DNA of 19,212 nucleotides from positions 1-19,212 of the forward strand of contig CAVDSU010000029.1 of NCBI GenBank assembly GCA_963611685.1, written 5' to 3'. How positions within the stretch are numbered: position 1 is the first letter of the stretch; the number at the start of each line of letters is the position of its first letter. The notes beneath the pieces were generated by a model, which saw only the letters and a program-made list of their open reading frames with translations, had not been told where the DNA came from and searched no databases. Origin of the DNA: UBA1724 sp963611685. GTDB lineage: Bacteria; Verrucomicrobiota; Lentisphaeria; Oligosphaerales; Oligosphaeraceae. The position numbers were made by a program, and so were the translations under genes. This document shows positions 6,015 through 13,880 of this stretch, piece after piece.

Positions 6015-8411
6015 CTATCGCAGCTCCACGCCCAGCTTCTTCACCAGGCCCTGACGCAGCTTCTCCTGAAGCTGGTTCACCTCGTCGTCGGTGAGGGTCT
6101 TGGCGGGATCCTGGTAGGTGATGGTGTAGGCCATGGAACGCTTGCCTTCGCCCAGCACCTTGGCGTCCTCGAAGAGATCGAAGACGGAGACCTGGGTCAC
6201 CTTGTCGATCTTCAGCGACTTGATGGCGTCCAGGACCTGCTGGCTGGTGAGGGAAGTGGGGGCCACGAAGGAGATGTCGCGCTCCACGCCGGGGAAGTGT
6301 GGGAGCTCCTGGTATTTCTTGGAGGGATGGGGCGCGGCGTCCACGGCCTCCACGTCAATGAGGGCCAGCAGCAGCGGGCTGCGCAGGCGCATGCCCTTGG
6401 TCAGGGAGGCATTGGCCACGCCCAGGTAGACCAGGTCCTTCTTGTTCTTGGCAACGAAGCGCGCGCAGGCGCCCTTCTTGAAGGCGGGATGCTCCGCCGC
6501 CTCGCAGCGGGTGAAGCCGCCCAGCTCGAAGGCCTCCAGGAAGCCCTCTACAAGGCCCTTCATGTCGTAGAAGTCCGCCGTCACCGCCTTCTCCTTGCCG
6601 AAACGCTCGGGATGCAGGCGGCCCGTCAGCGCAATGCCGGCATGCAGGCTCTCCACGGGCTTGCCGTCCTTCCACTGGAAGACGCGGCCCATCTCGAAGA
6701 GTCGCAGGTCGTGCTGGTTGCGGGAGACATTGTGGGAGACCACCTGGAGCAGTCCGGGCAGCAGGGTGGGGCGCAGGAATGCGGTATCGGAGGAGATGGG
6801 GTTGGAGACCTGCAGGAGGTCCTGGGGCTCCAGGTTGGTGCCGGCCAGGCACTGGCTCTGGGACCAGAGGGTGTAGTTCATGACCTCGTCCAGGCCCAGC
6901 GCCATGAGGAGATGGCGGACCTTCTCCTGCAGCAGGTAGCAGTCGTCCTTGGCGCTGCCGCCCAGGGCGGAGACGGGCGTCGCCTCGGGAATGGCGTCCA
7001 GTCCCGTGAGCTGCGCGACCTCTTCGGAGAGGTCCACGGCGGCATGCAGGTCGAAGCGCCACCAGGGAGTCTTGACGGTCACCTGGTCGCCCTCGAGCTT
7101 CACGGTCTCAATGCCGCGGCGTGCCAGAAGGGCGGAGACCTTTTCGGCGTCCAGGGGGATTCCGATGAGCTCCTCGATGCGCTTGGCGCTGGCGGTGATG
7201 GTCTCGGGCTGCCAGGGGCGGGGATAGCAGTCGATGGTCTCGCCCACCTGGGTGGCGCCGGCCAGCTGGCACAGGAGGCTCGCCGCGCGTTCGCTGGCCA
7301 GGGCGCTGGTCTCGGGCGCCACGCCGCGCTCGTAGGTGTAGCTGGCGTCGGTGGCCTTGTTCAGGGCGCGGGAGGAGAGGCGGATATTGGTGCGGTCGAA
7401 GGCGGCGGATTCGAGGAGGACGGTGGTGGTCTTGTCGGTGATCATGGAGTTCTCGCCACCCATGATGCCCGCCAGCGCCACGCCCTTCTCGGCGTCGGCA
7501 ATGAGGAGGTTCTCCTTGGTCAGGGTCAGCTTGGTGCCGTCCAGGGTGGTGATGGTCTCGCCGTCAGCGGCGCGGCGCACCCGGATCTGATGGCCAGCCA
7601 GGGTGTCCAGGTCGAAGGCGTGGAGGGGCTGGCCGTATTCCAGCATGATGTAGTTGGTGATGTCCACCACGTTGTTGATGGAGCGCAGCCCCACGGCCTC
7701 CAGGCGCTCTTTCATCCAGGCGGGGGAGGGGCCGATCTTCACGTTCTCGAAGACGCGGCCGATGTAGCGGGAGCAGAACTCCGGCGCCTCAATGGAGATC
7801 TTCGCGGGGGACTCGTCGGCCTTGCGGGAGACCACCGGATTCTCGGGAAGCACCAGCTTCTCGCCCGACAAGGCGCAGATCTCGCGCGCAATGCCGATGT
7901 GGCTGAGCCAGTCGGGGCGATTCGGGGTCACCTCCCAGTCAATCACCGTGTCGCCGCTATACAGATCCCGCACGGGGGTGCCCAGCGGGGTGTCGGCGGG
8001 CAGGATCAGCAGGCCGTCGTGCTCCTCGGAGAGCCCCAGCTCGCGGGCAGAACACATCATGCCGCAGGACTCCACGCCGCGGAGCTTGCTCTTCTTGATC
8101 ACGAAGCCACCGCCGAAATCCGTGCCAATCGTTGCCAGAGGGACCACGTTGCCCGCATCGCAGTTCGGGGCGCCGCACACAATCTGGATGGGCTCCGCAG
8201 CACCGTATTCCACCATGCAGACACTCATGTGGTCGGAATTGGGATGGGGCACACGAGACAAAATCCGCGCAACCACCACGCCCTGGGGCACACTGCCCGT
8301 CTCCTCAATGCTCTCCGGCTCCAGGCCAACCGTCGTCAGACGATCCGCCAACTCCTTGGCAGACCAGGGAATCGCGGTGTAGTCGCGAAGCCATTTCAAA
8401 GAAGTTTTCAT
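6015..8411 (-). CDS. pheT: Phenylalanyl-tRNA synthetase beta subunit
   Basis: 798 residues, the normal length of bacterial PheT. With PheS it forms the heterotetramer charging tRNA-Phe, including editing of mischarged Tyr-tRNA in the B3/B4 domain. The N-terminal start M-K-T-S-L-K-W-L-R-D-Y is typical. Next come an EMAP/tRNA-binding domain (about 40-150, with I-V-C-G-A-P-N), the B3/B4 region with T-P-N-R-P-D-W-L-S-H, B5 with the P-R-P-W segment, the catalytic-like core, and a C-terminal FDX-ACB anticodon-binding domain (about 705-798). PheS is not encoded directly upstream, where a 496-base non-coding stretch and a divergent gene lie, so pheS must be elsewhere. First gene of a cluster with rsmI and the exonuclease. 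No T-box or leader peptide was recognised. Confidence 0.97.
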   Translation of the reverse strand: MKTSLKWLRDYTAIPWSAKELADRLTTVGLEPESIEETGSVPQGVVVARILSRVPHPNSDHMSVCMVEYGAAEPIQIVCGAPNCDAGNVVPLATIGTDFGGGFVIKKSKLRGVESCGMMCSARELGLSEEHDGLLILPADTPLGTPVRDLYSGDTVIDWEVTPNRPDWLSHIGIAREICALSGEKLVLPENPVVSRKADESPAKISIEAPEFCSRYIGRVFENVKIGPSPAWMKERLEAVGLRSINNVVDITNYIMLEYGQPLHAFDLDTLAGHQIRVRRAADGETITTLDGTKLTLTKENLLIADAEKGVALAGIMGGENSMITDKTTTVLLESAAFDRTNIRLSSRALNKATDASYTYERGVAPETSALASERAASLLCQLAGATQVGETIDCYPRPWQPETITASAKRIEELIGIPLDAEKVSALLARRGIETVKLEGDQVTVKTPWWRFDLHAAVDLSEEVAQLTGLDAIPEATPVSALGGSAKDDCYLLQEKVRHLLMALGLDEVMNYTLWSQSQCLAGTNLEPQDLLQVSNPISSDTAFLRPTLLPGLLQVVSHNVSRNQHDLRLFEMGRVFQWKDGKPVESLHAGIALTGRLHPERFGKEKAVTADFYDMKGLVEGFLEAFELGGFTRCEAAEHPAFKKGACARFVAKNKKDLVYLGVANASLTKGMRLRSPLLLALIDVEAVDAAPHPSKKYQELPHFPGVERDISFVAPTSLTSQQVLDAIKSLKIDKVTQVSVFDLFEDAKVLGEGKRSMAYTITYQDPAKTLTDDEVNQLQEKLRQGLVKKLGVELR

Positions 8412-8450
8412 GATTGGGAATCCAAATAGGTGATTTTCGTGTAAAAGAAA

Positions 8451-8683
8451 GGGAAAGCGGCCACAAATGGGCGGAAGAGGGCACAGAAGAGGCAGGCACA
8501 GGCAAGACTCTTAGTTCGCTCTCTTGCCGCCAAAAAGCCGGCGCAAGCCCGTAATATATCCCCTAGAGCCAGCCCTCCCTAGTGGGCTGCCCCAATCTTA
8601 AATTGGCAGACTAGCCACGGTCCACTGGCGCCTAGCCACTAATTCAGGGGGGCACGGGGGGCGTCAGCCCCTCCGTCCTTTGG
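8451..8683. repeat. Degenerate composite intergenic repeat (modules C, A and B)
   Basis: Part of the 496-base gap between divergent pheT and the antiporter. Starting at 8451, a GGGAAAGCGGC... stretch resembles the start of the 84 bp repeat near the window end (module C). From about 8610 there are two CTAGCCAC elements, with CCTAGCCACTAA followed by GGGGGG (module A). From 8647 to 8683 a G-rich hairpin sequence ends in GTCCTTTGG (module B). The same C-A-B order occurs at 18973-19120, with the CCTTTGG box inverted there. A small hairpin CCAAT/ATTGG lies at 8592-8606. The copy is too degraded to code for protein. Confidence 0.6.
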
Positions 8684-8907
8684 TTGGCTTTCGCCTGGGG
8701 AAGAGACATCCTGGGGCTAACCGCGCTTTCGAAAGTAGCATCGACTTCGCCGTATCGGCGGAAGGGCATAGGCGGGGGCGGGCTTGCAAATATGACAAAA
8801 CTAGACAATTTCATCCCCTGTGGGTCTTTCTTGGGTTATATTATGCGCTTGCCTTCAGACCTAACTCTCAATTTTTTCTTTTTTGAGAAAGGAGCCTTCG
8901 GAATTAC
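8684..8907 (+). other. Non-coding leader of the antiporter gene
   Basis: About 220 bases with no credible gene. It contains the 10 bp palindrome CTTTCGAAAG at 8726-8735; its central 8 bases TTTCGAAA recur in the nifJ leader at 15125-15132. GC content falls sharply from about 8785. The region TTATATTATG around 8836-8845 could hold a -10 element, but I see no convincing -35 partner. GGAG at 8891-8894 is the likely ribosome binding site, with a long 13-base spacing to ATG 8908. Confidence 0.35.
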
Positions 8908-11022
8908 ATGGAAGAACAGACAGTCACGCAGCAGCTTGCGGTTTTGGTTTTGCAGCTGGGTATTTTGTTATTTGCCTCTCAGGTTGTGGGGCGGCTAGCG
9001 GCTCGGGTGAAGATTCCCTCTGTTCTAGGCGAGCTGGCGACGGGCATTTTGCTGGGACCGTATCTGTTGGGTGGGGTAGCGATTCCGTTTTTGTTCCCGC
9101 AGGGTCTTTTCCCGTTGTCTGCGGGCAGTGCGGGGATTCCGGTGTCCATGAATCTCTATGCCCTGGCCACCATCGGCTCCATTGTCCTGCTGTTCCAGTC
9201 GGGCCTTGAGACGGACTTCCGGACCTTCTTCCGCTACTCCCTGGCGGGCACCCTGGTGGGACTGGGCGGCGTGATCGCCTCCTTCCTGCTGGGCGACGTG
9301 CTGGGGCATCTTGTCTACCACTGCGGACTGATGGATCCCCGCGCGCTCTTCCTGGGAATCCTCTCCACCGCCACCAGCGTCGGCATCTCCGCCCGAATCC
9401 TCTCCGAGCGCAAGGCCATTGACAGCCCCGAGGGCACCACCATTTTGGCCGCAGCGGTGATTGACGACGTGCTGGGCATCGTCTGCCTGGCGGTGGTCAT
9501 GGGACTGGTCGGCGGCGGTGACGGCGACGCCTCCGGCGTCTCCTGGGGAAAGATCGGCCTGGTGGCCGGAAAGTCCATCGGCATCTGGATTTTCTTCACT
9601 GCCGTGGGCCTCGCCTGCTCCCACTGGTTCGCGCGCTTCCTCAAGCGCTTCCACTCCAAGGTCACCTACGCCGTGCTGGCGCTGGGCGCCGCGCTGCTGC
9701 TCTCCGGCATCATGGAGAAGTGCGGCCTGGCCATGATCATCGGCGCCTATACCGCCGGATTGAGCCTCTCCCGCAGCGATCTCTCCTTCGCCATCCAGCT
9801 CAAGCTGGACAGCATCTACGGCTTCCTGGTGCCCATCTTCTTCGTGGTCATGGGAATGATGGTGGATGTGCGCGTCTTCACCGACTGGCATGTCCTGCGC
9901 TTCGGGCTGCTCTTCTCCTTCCTGGCCGTGCTGGGCAAGATCATCGGCTGCATGGTCCCCGCCCTCTTCGTCAACTTCAATTGGCGCGGCGCCCTGCGCA
10001 TTGGCTGCGGAATGATTCCCCGTGGCGAGGTGGCCCTCATCATCGCCGGCATCGGCGCCACCACCATGATGACCGTCAATGGACAGAGCGTGCCCATCGT
10101 GGACACCCAGCTCTTCGGCGTCGCCATCATCATGACGCTGCTCACCACCCTCGTGGCGCCGCCGCTGTTGATGGTCACTCTCGCCATGCCCGGACGTGGC
10201 GTGCGCCACCAGAAGGCCGACGCCCTCTCCGTCCACATGGAATTCCCCGTGACCTCCCAGGTGGTCCTGGACTTCCTGGTGCGGCAGCTCATCACCAACC
10301 TCCGCCAGGAGGGCTTCCGCCACAGCGACTTCGCCAAGGACTACAGCGTGGTGAACTTCCGGAAGGAGGCCACCTCCTTCGTGATGACCGTCTCCGGAAA
10401 CGTCATCGCCTTCGAGTGCGCCAAGGCCGACGTGCCCACCATCAAGAACATCTACAACGAGACCACCTACGAGCTCTACCAGAACGTGGAGGAGATGCGG
10501 CGGCTCTCGCCCTCCGACACCGTCGCCAAGGACGCCGCGGTCTACGACAACATCGTCCCCTACACCGGCACCGACTACCTGCCCCTGGAACAGGTCATCC
10601 CCGAAAACTGCGCGGTCACCGACCTGCAGGCCGATTCCTACGAATCCGCCGTGGATGAGGTCGTCCGGCACCTCTACCGCTGCGGATACGTGGATGACTT
10701 CGACGCCTGCGTCCAGGATGTGCGCAGCCGCGAGGCCCTGGCCTCCACCATCCTGGATGGCGGCATCGCCATGCCCCACGCCAAGACCGCCCATGTCCAG
10801 CAGATGATCTCCGTGGTCGCCATCTTCAAGGATGGACACGGCATCCAGGAGGGCGACAAGCCCATCCGGCTCGTCATGCTGACGCTGGCTCCCAAGGACC
10901 ACGACAGCCCATACATGCAGTATATCGCCCACCAGGCCTCACGCCTCTGCAGCCTCAAGAGCCTGGACGAGCTCTGCAACGCGAAGAGCCGCTCCGAATT
11001 GCGCGGCTTCTTCCTGAAGTAG
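8908..11022 (+). CDS. CPA2-type cation:proton antiporter fused to a PTS EIIA-like domain
   Basis: 704 residues. Residues 1 to about 430 are a hydrophobic multi-pass antiporter domain in the inner membrane. It has G-E-L-A-T-G-I-L-L-G-P near the start, an aspartate pair in A-A-V-I-D186-D187-V-L-G, and P-R-G-E-V-A-L-I-I-A-G in a late helix. A paired Asp is the signature of electrogenic Na+/H+ CPA2 exchangers such as NapA, so Na+/H+ exchange is the leading inference; K+ is possible. Residues about 440-560 form a soluble linker I do not recognise. Residues about 565-704 resemble a PTS EIIA type-2 domain, with S-R-E-A-L-A-S-T then G-G-I-A-M-P-H-A-K, whose H624 matches the phosphorylatable histidine. 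No other PTS genes are nearby. The first 70 or so codons are AT-richer than the rest. Confidence 0.88.
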   Translation: MEEQTVTQQLAVLVLQLGILLFASQVVGRLAARVKIPSVLGELATGILLGPYLLGGVAIPFLFPQGLFPLSAGSAGIPVSMNLYALATIGSIVLLFQSGLETDFRTFFRYSLAGTLVGLGGVIASFLLGDVLGHLVYHCGLMDPRALFLGILSTATSVGISARILSERKAIDSPEGTTILAAAVIDDVLGIVCLAVVMGLVGGGDGDASGVSWGKIGLVAGKSIGIWIFFTAVGLACSHWFARFLKRFHSKVTYAVLALGAALLLSGIMEKCGLAMIIGAYTAGLSLSRSDLSFAIQLKLDSIYGFLVPIFFVVMGMMVDVRVFTDWHVLRFGLLFSFLAVLGKIIGCMVPALFVNFNWRGALRIGCGMIPRGEVALIIAGIGATTMMTVNGQSVPIVDTQLFGVAIIMTLLTTLVAPPLLMVTLAMPGRGVRHQKADALSVHMEFPVTSQVVLDFLVRQLITNLRQEGFRHSDFAKDYSVVNFRKEATSFVMTVSGNVIAFECAKADVPTIKNIYNETTYELYQNVEEMRRLSPSDTVAKDAAVYDNIVPYTGTDYLPLEQVIPENCAVTDLQADSYESAVDEVVRHLYRCGYVDDFDACVQDVRSREALASTILDGGIAMPHAKTAHVQQMISVVAIFKDGHGIQEGDKPIRLVMLTLAPKDHDSPYMQYIAHQASRLCSLKSLDELCNAKSRSELRGFFLK

Positions 11023-11029
11023 CCCCTGG

Positions 11030-11075
11030 ACGCCCCGGAGTCGAAGGCCCCGGGGCGTGACCGTTTTCCCTTTTT
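11030..11075 (+). terminator. Rho-independent-type terminator after the antiporter gene
   Basis: ACGCCCCGG (11030-11038) and CCGGGGCGT (11050-11058) form a 9 bp GC-rich stem with an 11-base loop. It is followed within five bases by a broken T tract (TTTT, CCC, TTTTT). It begins 7 bases after the antiporter stop. The T tract is interrupted, so efficiency is uncertain. Confidence 0.65.
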
Positions 11076-11127
11076 GTTCCCGACTCTTTTCCTCTTTCCC
11101 AACACCAACACACCGGAACAATCCGCC

Positions 11128-11361
11128 ATGGAAATTGAAAAGAACAAGCCATACCCGCTCATCAACCCCCTGGAGTGCAAGTCCTGCTCCCGGTGCGTGG
11201 TCGCCTGCCCCAAGCAGTGCCTCCGCATCGGCAAGGCCCTCAATGAGCGCGGGTATTATTCCGCCGAGTACACGGGCGAGGGATGCGTAGGCTGCGCGTC
11301 CTGCTTCTACAGCTGCCCCGAGCCCAACGCCATCGAGATCCACATCCCCCAGCGGGACTAA
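11128..11361 (+). CDS. 2x[4Fe-4S] ferredoxin subunit of 2-oxoacid:ferredoxin oxidoreductase
   Basis: 77 residues from ATG 11128 (M-E-I-E-K-N). A TTG further upstream would add a Phe/Pro-rich stretch encoded by the terminator's T tract and is not credible. Two C-x2-C-x2-C-x3-C-P motifs (C-K-S-C-S-R-C-V-V-A-C-P and C-V-G-C-A-S-C-F-Y-S-C-P) mark a bacterial-type ferredoxin with two [4Fe-4S] clusters, each motif giving three ligands to one cluster and one to the other. In KorD/VorD-type enzymes this delta subunit carries electrons from the TPP subunit to soluble ferredoxin. It is the first gene of a three-gene operon and lies 31 bases before the alpha subunit. The ribosome binding site is weak. 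Confidence 0.9.
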   Translation: MEIEKNKPYPLINPLECKSCSRCVVACPKQCLRIGKALNERGYYSAEYTGEGCVGCASCFYSCPEPNAIEIHIPQRD

Positions 11362-11392
11362 CCCTCCAGACAGGAGCGAACAGGAGAAAAGC

Positions 11393-12430
11393 ATGGCTAG
11401 CAAACTGGTCAAAGGCAATACCGCCGTCGTCATCGGCGCACTCTACGCCGGCGCGGACTGCTACTTCGGATACCCCATCACCCCCGCCAGCGAGGTGCTC
11501 CAGGAGGCGTCCAAATACTTCCCCATGGTGGGACGAAAGTTCCTCCAGGCCGAATCCGAGGAGGCCTCCATCAACATGTGCTACGGAGCCGCCTCCACCG
11601 GACACCGCGTCTTCACCGCCTCCAGCGGCCCCGGAATCTCCCTCATGAGCGAGGGCATCAGCTACTGCGCCGGCGCACAGCTCCCCGTGGTGCTGGTCGA
11701 CGTCATGCGCGCCGGCCCCGGACTGGGCAACATCGGCCCCGAGCAGGGCGACTACAACCAGGTGGTCAAGGGCGGCGGACACGGAAACTACCGCTGCATC
11801 GTGCTGGCGCCCAACAGCGTCCAGGAGATGTGCGATTTCACCATGAAGGCCTTCGAGCTGGCCTTCAAGTGGCGCACCCCCGTCTTCGTCTTGGCAGACG
11901 GCACCCTCGGACAGATGATGGAGAGCCTCAAGCTCCCCGAAAAGGCCATCGAGCCCAAGGTGGACGCCTCCTGGGCCGTCGCCGGCACCGCCGAGACCCG
12001 CCAGAACCTGGTCACCAGCATCTTCCTCGATTTCGACCAGCTGGGAAAGTTCAATGACTTCCTCCAGGAGAAATACGCGAAGATCCGCGAGAGCGAGGCG
12101 CGCTGGGAGGACTACCAGACCGACGACGCGGAGACCGTCCTGGTCGCCTACGGCATCAGCAGCCGCATCGCCCGCAGCGCCGTGGATTCCGCCCGTCAGG
12201 CCGGCAAGAAGGTGGGACTCCTGCGTCCCAAGACCCTCTTCCCCTTCCCCGAAAAACGCCTCAAGGAGCTGGTCGCCAACGGCGCCAAGCGCTTCGTCTC
12301 CGTGGAGATGAGCAATGGCCAGATGCGCGACGACATCCGCCTGGCGGTGGATTGCGCCGTGCCCGTGGACCTGGTTAGCCGCCTCGGCGGAAACCTGCTC
12401 GACCTCAACCAGATTCTTTCCGTGCTATAA
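11393..12430 (+). CDS. vorB: 2-oxoacid:ferredoxin oxidoreductase alpha subunit (VorB/KorA type)
   Basis: 345 residues. It has the alpha-subunit motif G-Y-P-I-T-P-A-S-E at 26-34, then F-L-Q-A-E-S-E-E-A-S-I-N-M, S-S-G-P-G-I-S-L-M-S-E-G, and G-P-G-L-G-N-I-G-P-E-Q-G-D-Y. It ends with a C-terminal domain around G-K-K-V-G-L-L-R-P-K-T-L-F-P-F-P. The wording is nearest to VorB of anaerobes (2-oxoisovalerate:ferredoxin oxidoreductase), but 2-oxoglutarate (KorA) cannot be excluded by eye. It works with the beta and gamma domains encoded next to convert a 2-oxoacid plus CoA to acyl-CoA, CO2 and reduced ferredoxin in the cytoplasm. AGGAG at 11382-11386, 6 bases before ATG, supports the start. Confidence 0.9.
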   Translation: MASKLVKGNTAVVIGALYAGADCYFGYPITPASEVLQEASKYFPMVGRKFLQAESEEASINMCYGAASTGHRVFTASSGPGISLMSEGISYCAGAQLPVVLVDVMRAGPGLGNIGPEQGDYNQVVKGGGHGNYRCIVLAPNSVQEMCDFTMKAFELAFKWRTPVFVLADGTLGQMMESLKLPEKAIEPKVDASWAVAGTAETRQNLVTSIFLDFDQLGKFNDFLQEKYAKIRESEARWEDYQTDDAETVLVAYGISSRIARSAVDSARQAGKKVGLLRPKTLFPFPEKRLKELVANGAKRFVSVEMSNGQMRDDIRLAVDCAVPVDLVSRLGGNLLDLNQILSVL

Positions 12431-12451
12431 GAAGGACAGGAGAACATCAGG

Positions 12452-13864
12452 ATGTCTGAGAAAATCATTTCCTCCACGGGACTCTACAAGTCCTTCCCCC
12501 GCAAGGGAGGCGCCGCCCAGACCGCGACTCACTACTGCCCCGGCTGCGGCCACGGCGTGCTCACCAAGCTCATCGGCGAGGCCCTCCATGACCTCGGCAT
12601 GCAGGACCAGGCGGTCATGATCAGCCCCGTGGGCTGCGCCGTCTTCGCATACTACTACTTCGACTGCGGAAACATCCAGGTCGCCCACGGACGGGCCCCC
12701 GCCGTGGCGACCGGCGTCTCCCGCGCCACCGACAAGGTGGTCATCTCCTACCAGGGCGATGGCGACCTGGCCTCCATTGGCCTCAACGAGACCCTCCAGG
12801 CCGCCAACCGCGGCGAAAAGCTGGCGGTCTTCTTCGTGAACAACACCGTCTACGGCATGACCGGCGGACAGATGGCGCCCACCACCCTGGTGGGCGAAAA
12901 GACCGTCACCTGCCCCAACGGCCGCGATCCCATGACCCAGGGATACCCCATCCACATGTGCGAGCTCATCAGCAACCTGAAGGCGCCCGTCTTTGTGGAG
13001 CGCGTGGCCCTCACCGATCCCGCGCACATCCGGAAGGCGCGCACCGCCATCCGCAAGGCGCTGCAGATTCAGAAGGAGGGCAGGGGATACACCTTCGTGG
13101 AGGTCCTCTCCGCTTGCCCCACCAACCTGAAGCTCTCCCCCAACGACACCAACGAGTGGATCAACAATGTGATGACCCAGGAGTTCCCGCTGGGGAACTT
13201 CCGCGACAACACCGAGGCCCCCGTGGTGCAGCGCGCCGTCTCCGACTTCTCCAAGGAGACCCTGGACAAGCTCTTCGGCGCCGGCAATGAGGAGCATCCC
13301 GCGCAGGAGCCGCTGCCCGACGTGCAGGTCAAGATCGCCGGCTTCGGCGGACAGGGCGTCCTCTCCCTGGGAACCATGATCGCGCAGGCGGGACTCTCCG
13401 TGGGACGCACCGTCTCCTGGTATCCCTCCTACGGCCCCGAACAGCGCGGCGGCACCTCCAATTGCTCCGTCACCCTGGCTACCCACGACATCGGCTCCCC
13501 CGTGATCTACAACCCCGATGTGCTCGTCGCCATGAACCGGCCCTCCCTGGAGAAGTTCAAGCACGACGTGAAGCCCGGTGGCGTCATCATCTACGACGCC
13601 GTCATGGGCGAGGTGGAGATGCCCGCCGGCGTGAAGGGCATCGGCGTGCCGGCGCAGCAGCTGGCTGACGAAGGCGGCAATCCCAAGGGCGCCAATACCG
13701 TGATGTTCGGGCTCTTGGCCGCGCTGGGCGTGACCCGCCTCCCGCAGCAGGCCTTCCGGAATGCCCTGGCGAATGCCTTCGCCAAGCGCCCCAAGCTGAT
13801 TCCCGTCAACGAACAGCTCCTGGACTACGTGGCGCAGTGGGCAGCCAAGAACTCCCACGTATAG
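12452..13864 (+). CDS. 2-oxoacid:ferredoxin oxidoreductase, fused beta (TPP) and gamma subunits
   Basis: 470 residues. The beta part (about 1-250) has C29-P-G-C32-G-H-G, G-D-G-D at 102-105 and N-N-T-V-Y-G-M-T-G-G-Q from 130, the thiamine diphosphate and Mg2+ site. After a linker of about 40 residues the gamma part begins, with G-F-G-G-Q-G-V-L at 297-304, P-S-Y-G-P-E-Q-R-G-G-T-S-N and a C-terminal P-A-Q-Q-L-A-D-E segment. Beta and gamma are separate genes in many anaerobes (VorA/VorC, KorB/KorC), and here they are one polypeptide with no frameshift sign. It follows alpha by 21 bases, with AGGAG 9 bases before the ATG. Together with the alpha and ferredoxin genes it makes a complete four-domain enzyme. 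Confidence 0.92.
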   Translation: MSEKIISSTGLYKSFPRKGGAAQTATHYCPGCGHGVLTKLIGEALHDLGMQDQAVMISPVGCAVFAYYYFDCGNIQVAHGRAPAVATGVSRATDKVVISYQGDGDLASIGLNETLQAANRGEKLAVFFVNNTVYGMTGGQMAPTTLVGEKTVTCPNGRDPMTQGYPIHMCELISNLKAPVFVERVALTDPAHIRKARTAIRKALQIQKEGRGYTFVEVLSACPTNLKLSPNDTNEWINNVMTQEFPLGNFRDNTEAPVVQRAVSDFSKETLDKLFGAGNEEHPAQEPLPDVQVKIAGFGGQGVLSLGTMIAQAGLSVGRTVSWYPSYGPEQRGGTSNCSVTLATHDIGSPVIYNPDVLVAMNRPSLEKFKHDVKPGGVIIYDAVMGEVEMPAGVKGIGVPAQQLADEGGNPKGANTVMFGLLAALGVTRLPQQAFRNALANAFAKRPKLIPVNEQLLDYVAQWAAKNSHV

Positions 13865-13880
13865 CCATCGAACGCCAGAA

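Noticed and set aside
5868..8429. An 853-residue open frame on the plus strand opposite pheT
   Set aside because: It is compositionally biased (Gly/Gln/Leu/Ala/His), has no recognisable motif, and pheT on the minus strand shows complete family motifs over the same bases.
8680..8998. Two short plus-strand frames covering the antiporter leader
   Set aside because: They overlap the repeat and the promoter region, have no ribosome binding site or motif, and one runs out of frame into the antiporter gene.
9025..10932. A 635-residue minus-strand frame opposite the antiporter
   Set aside because: His/Gly/Asp/Glu-rich low-complexity shadow with no motif; the plus strand encodes a clear membrane protein.
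11074..11127. Longer ferredoxin start at TTG 11074
   Set aside because: The added residues are encoded by the terminator's T-rich tract and do not resemble ferredoxin N termini; ATG 11128 gives a standard-length protein.
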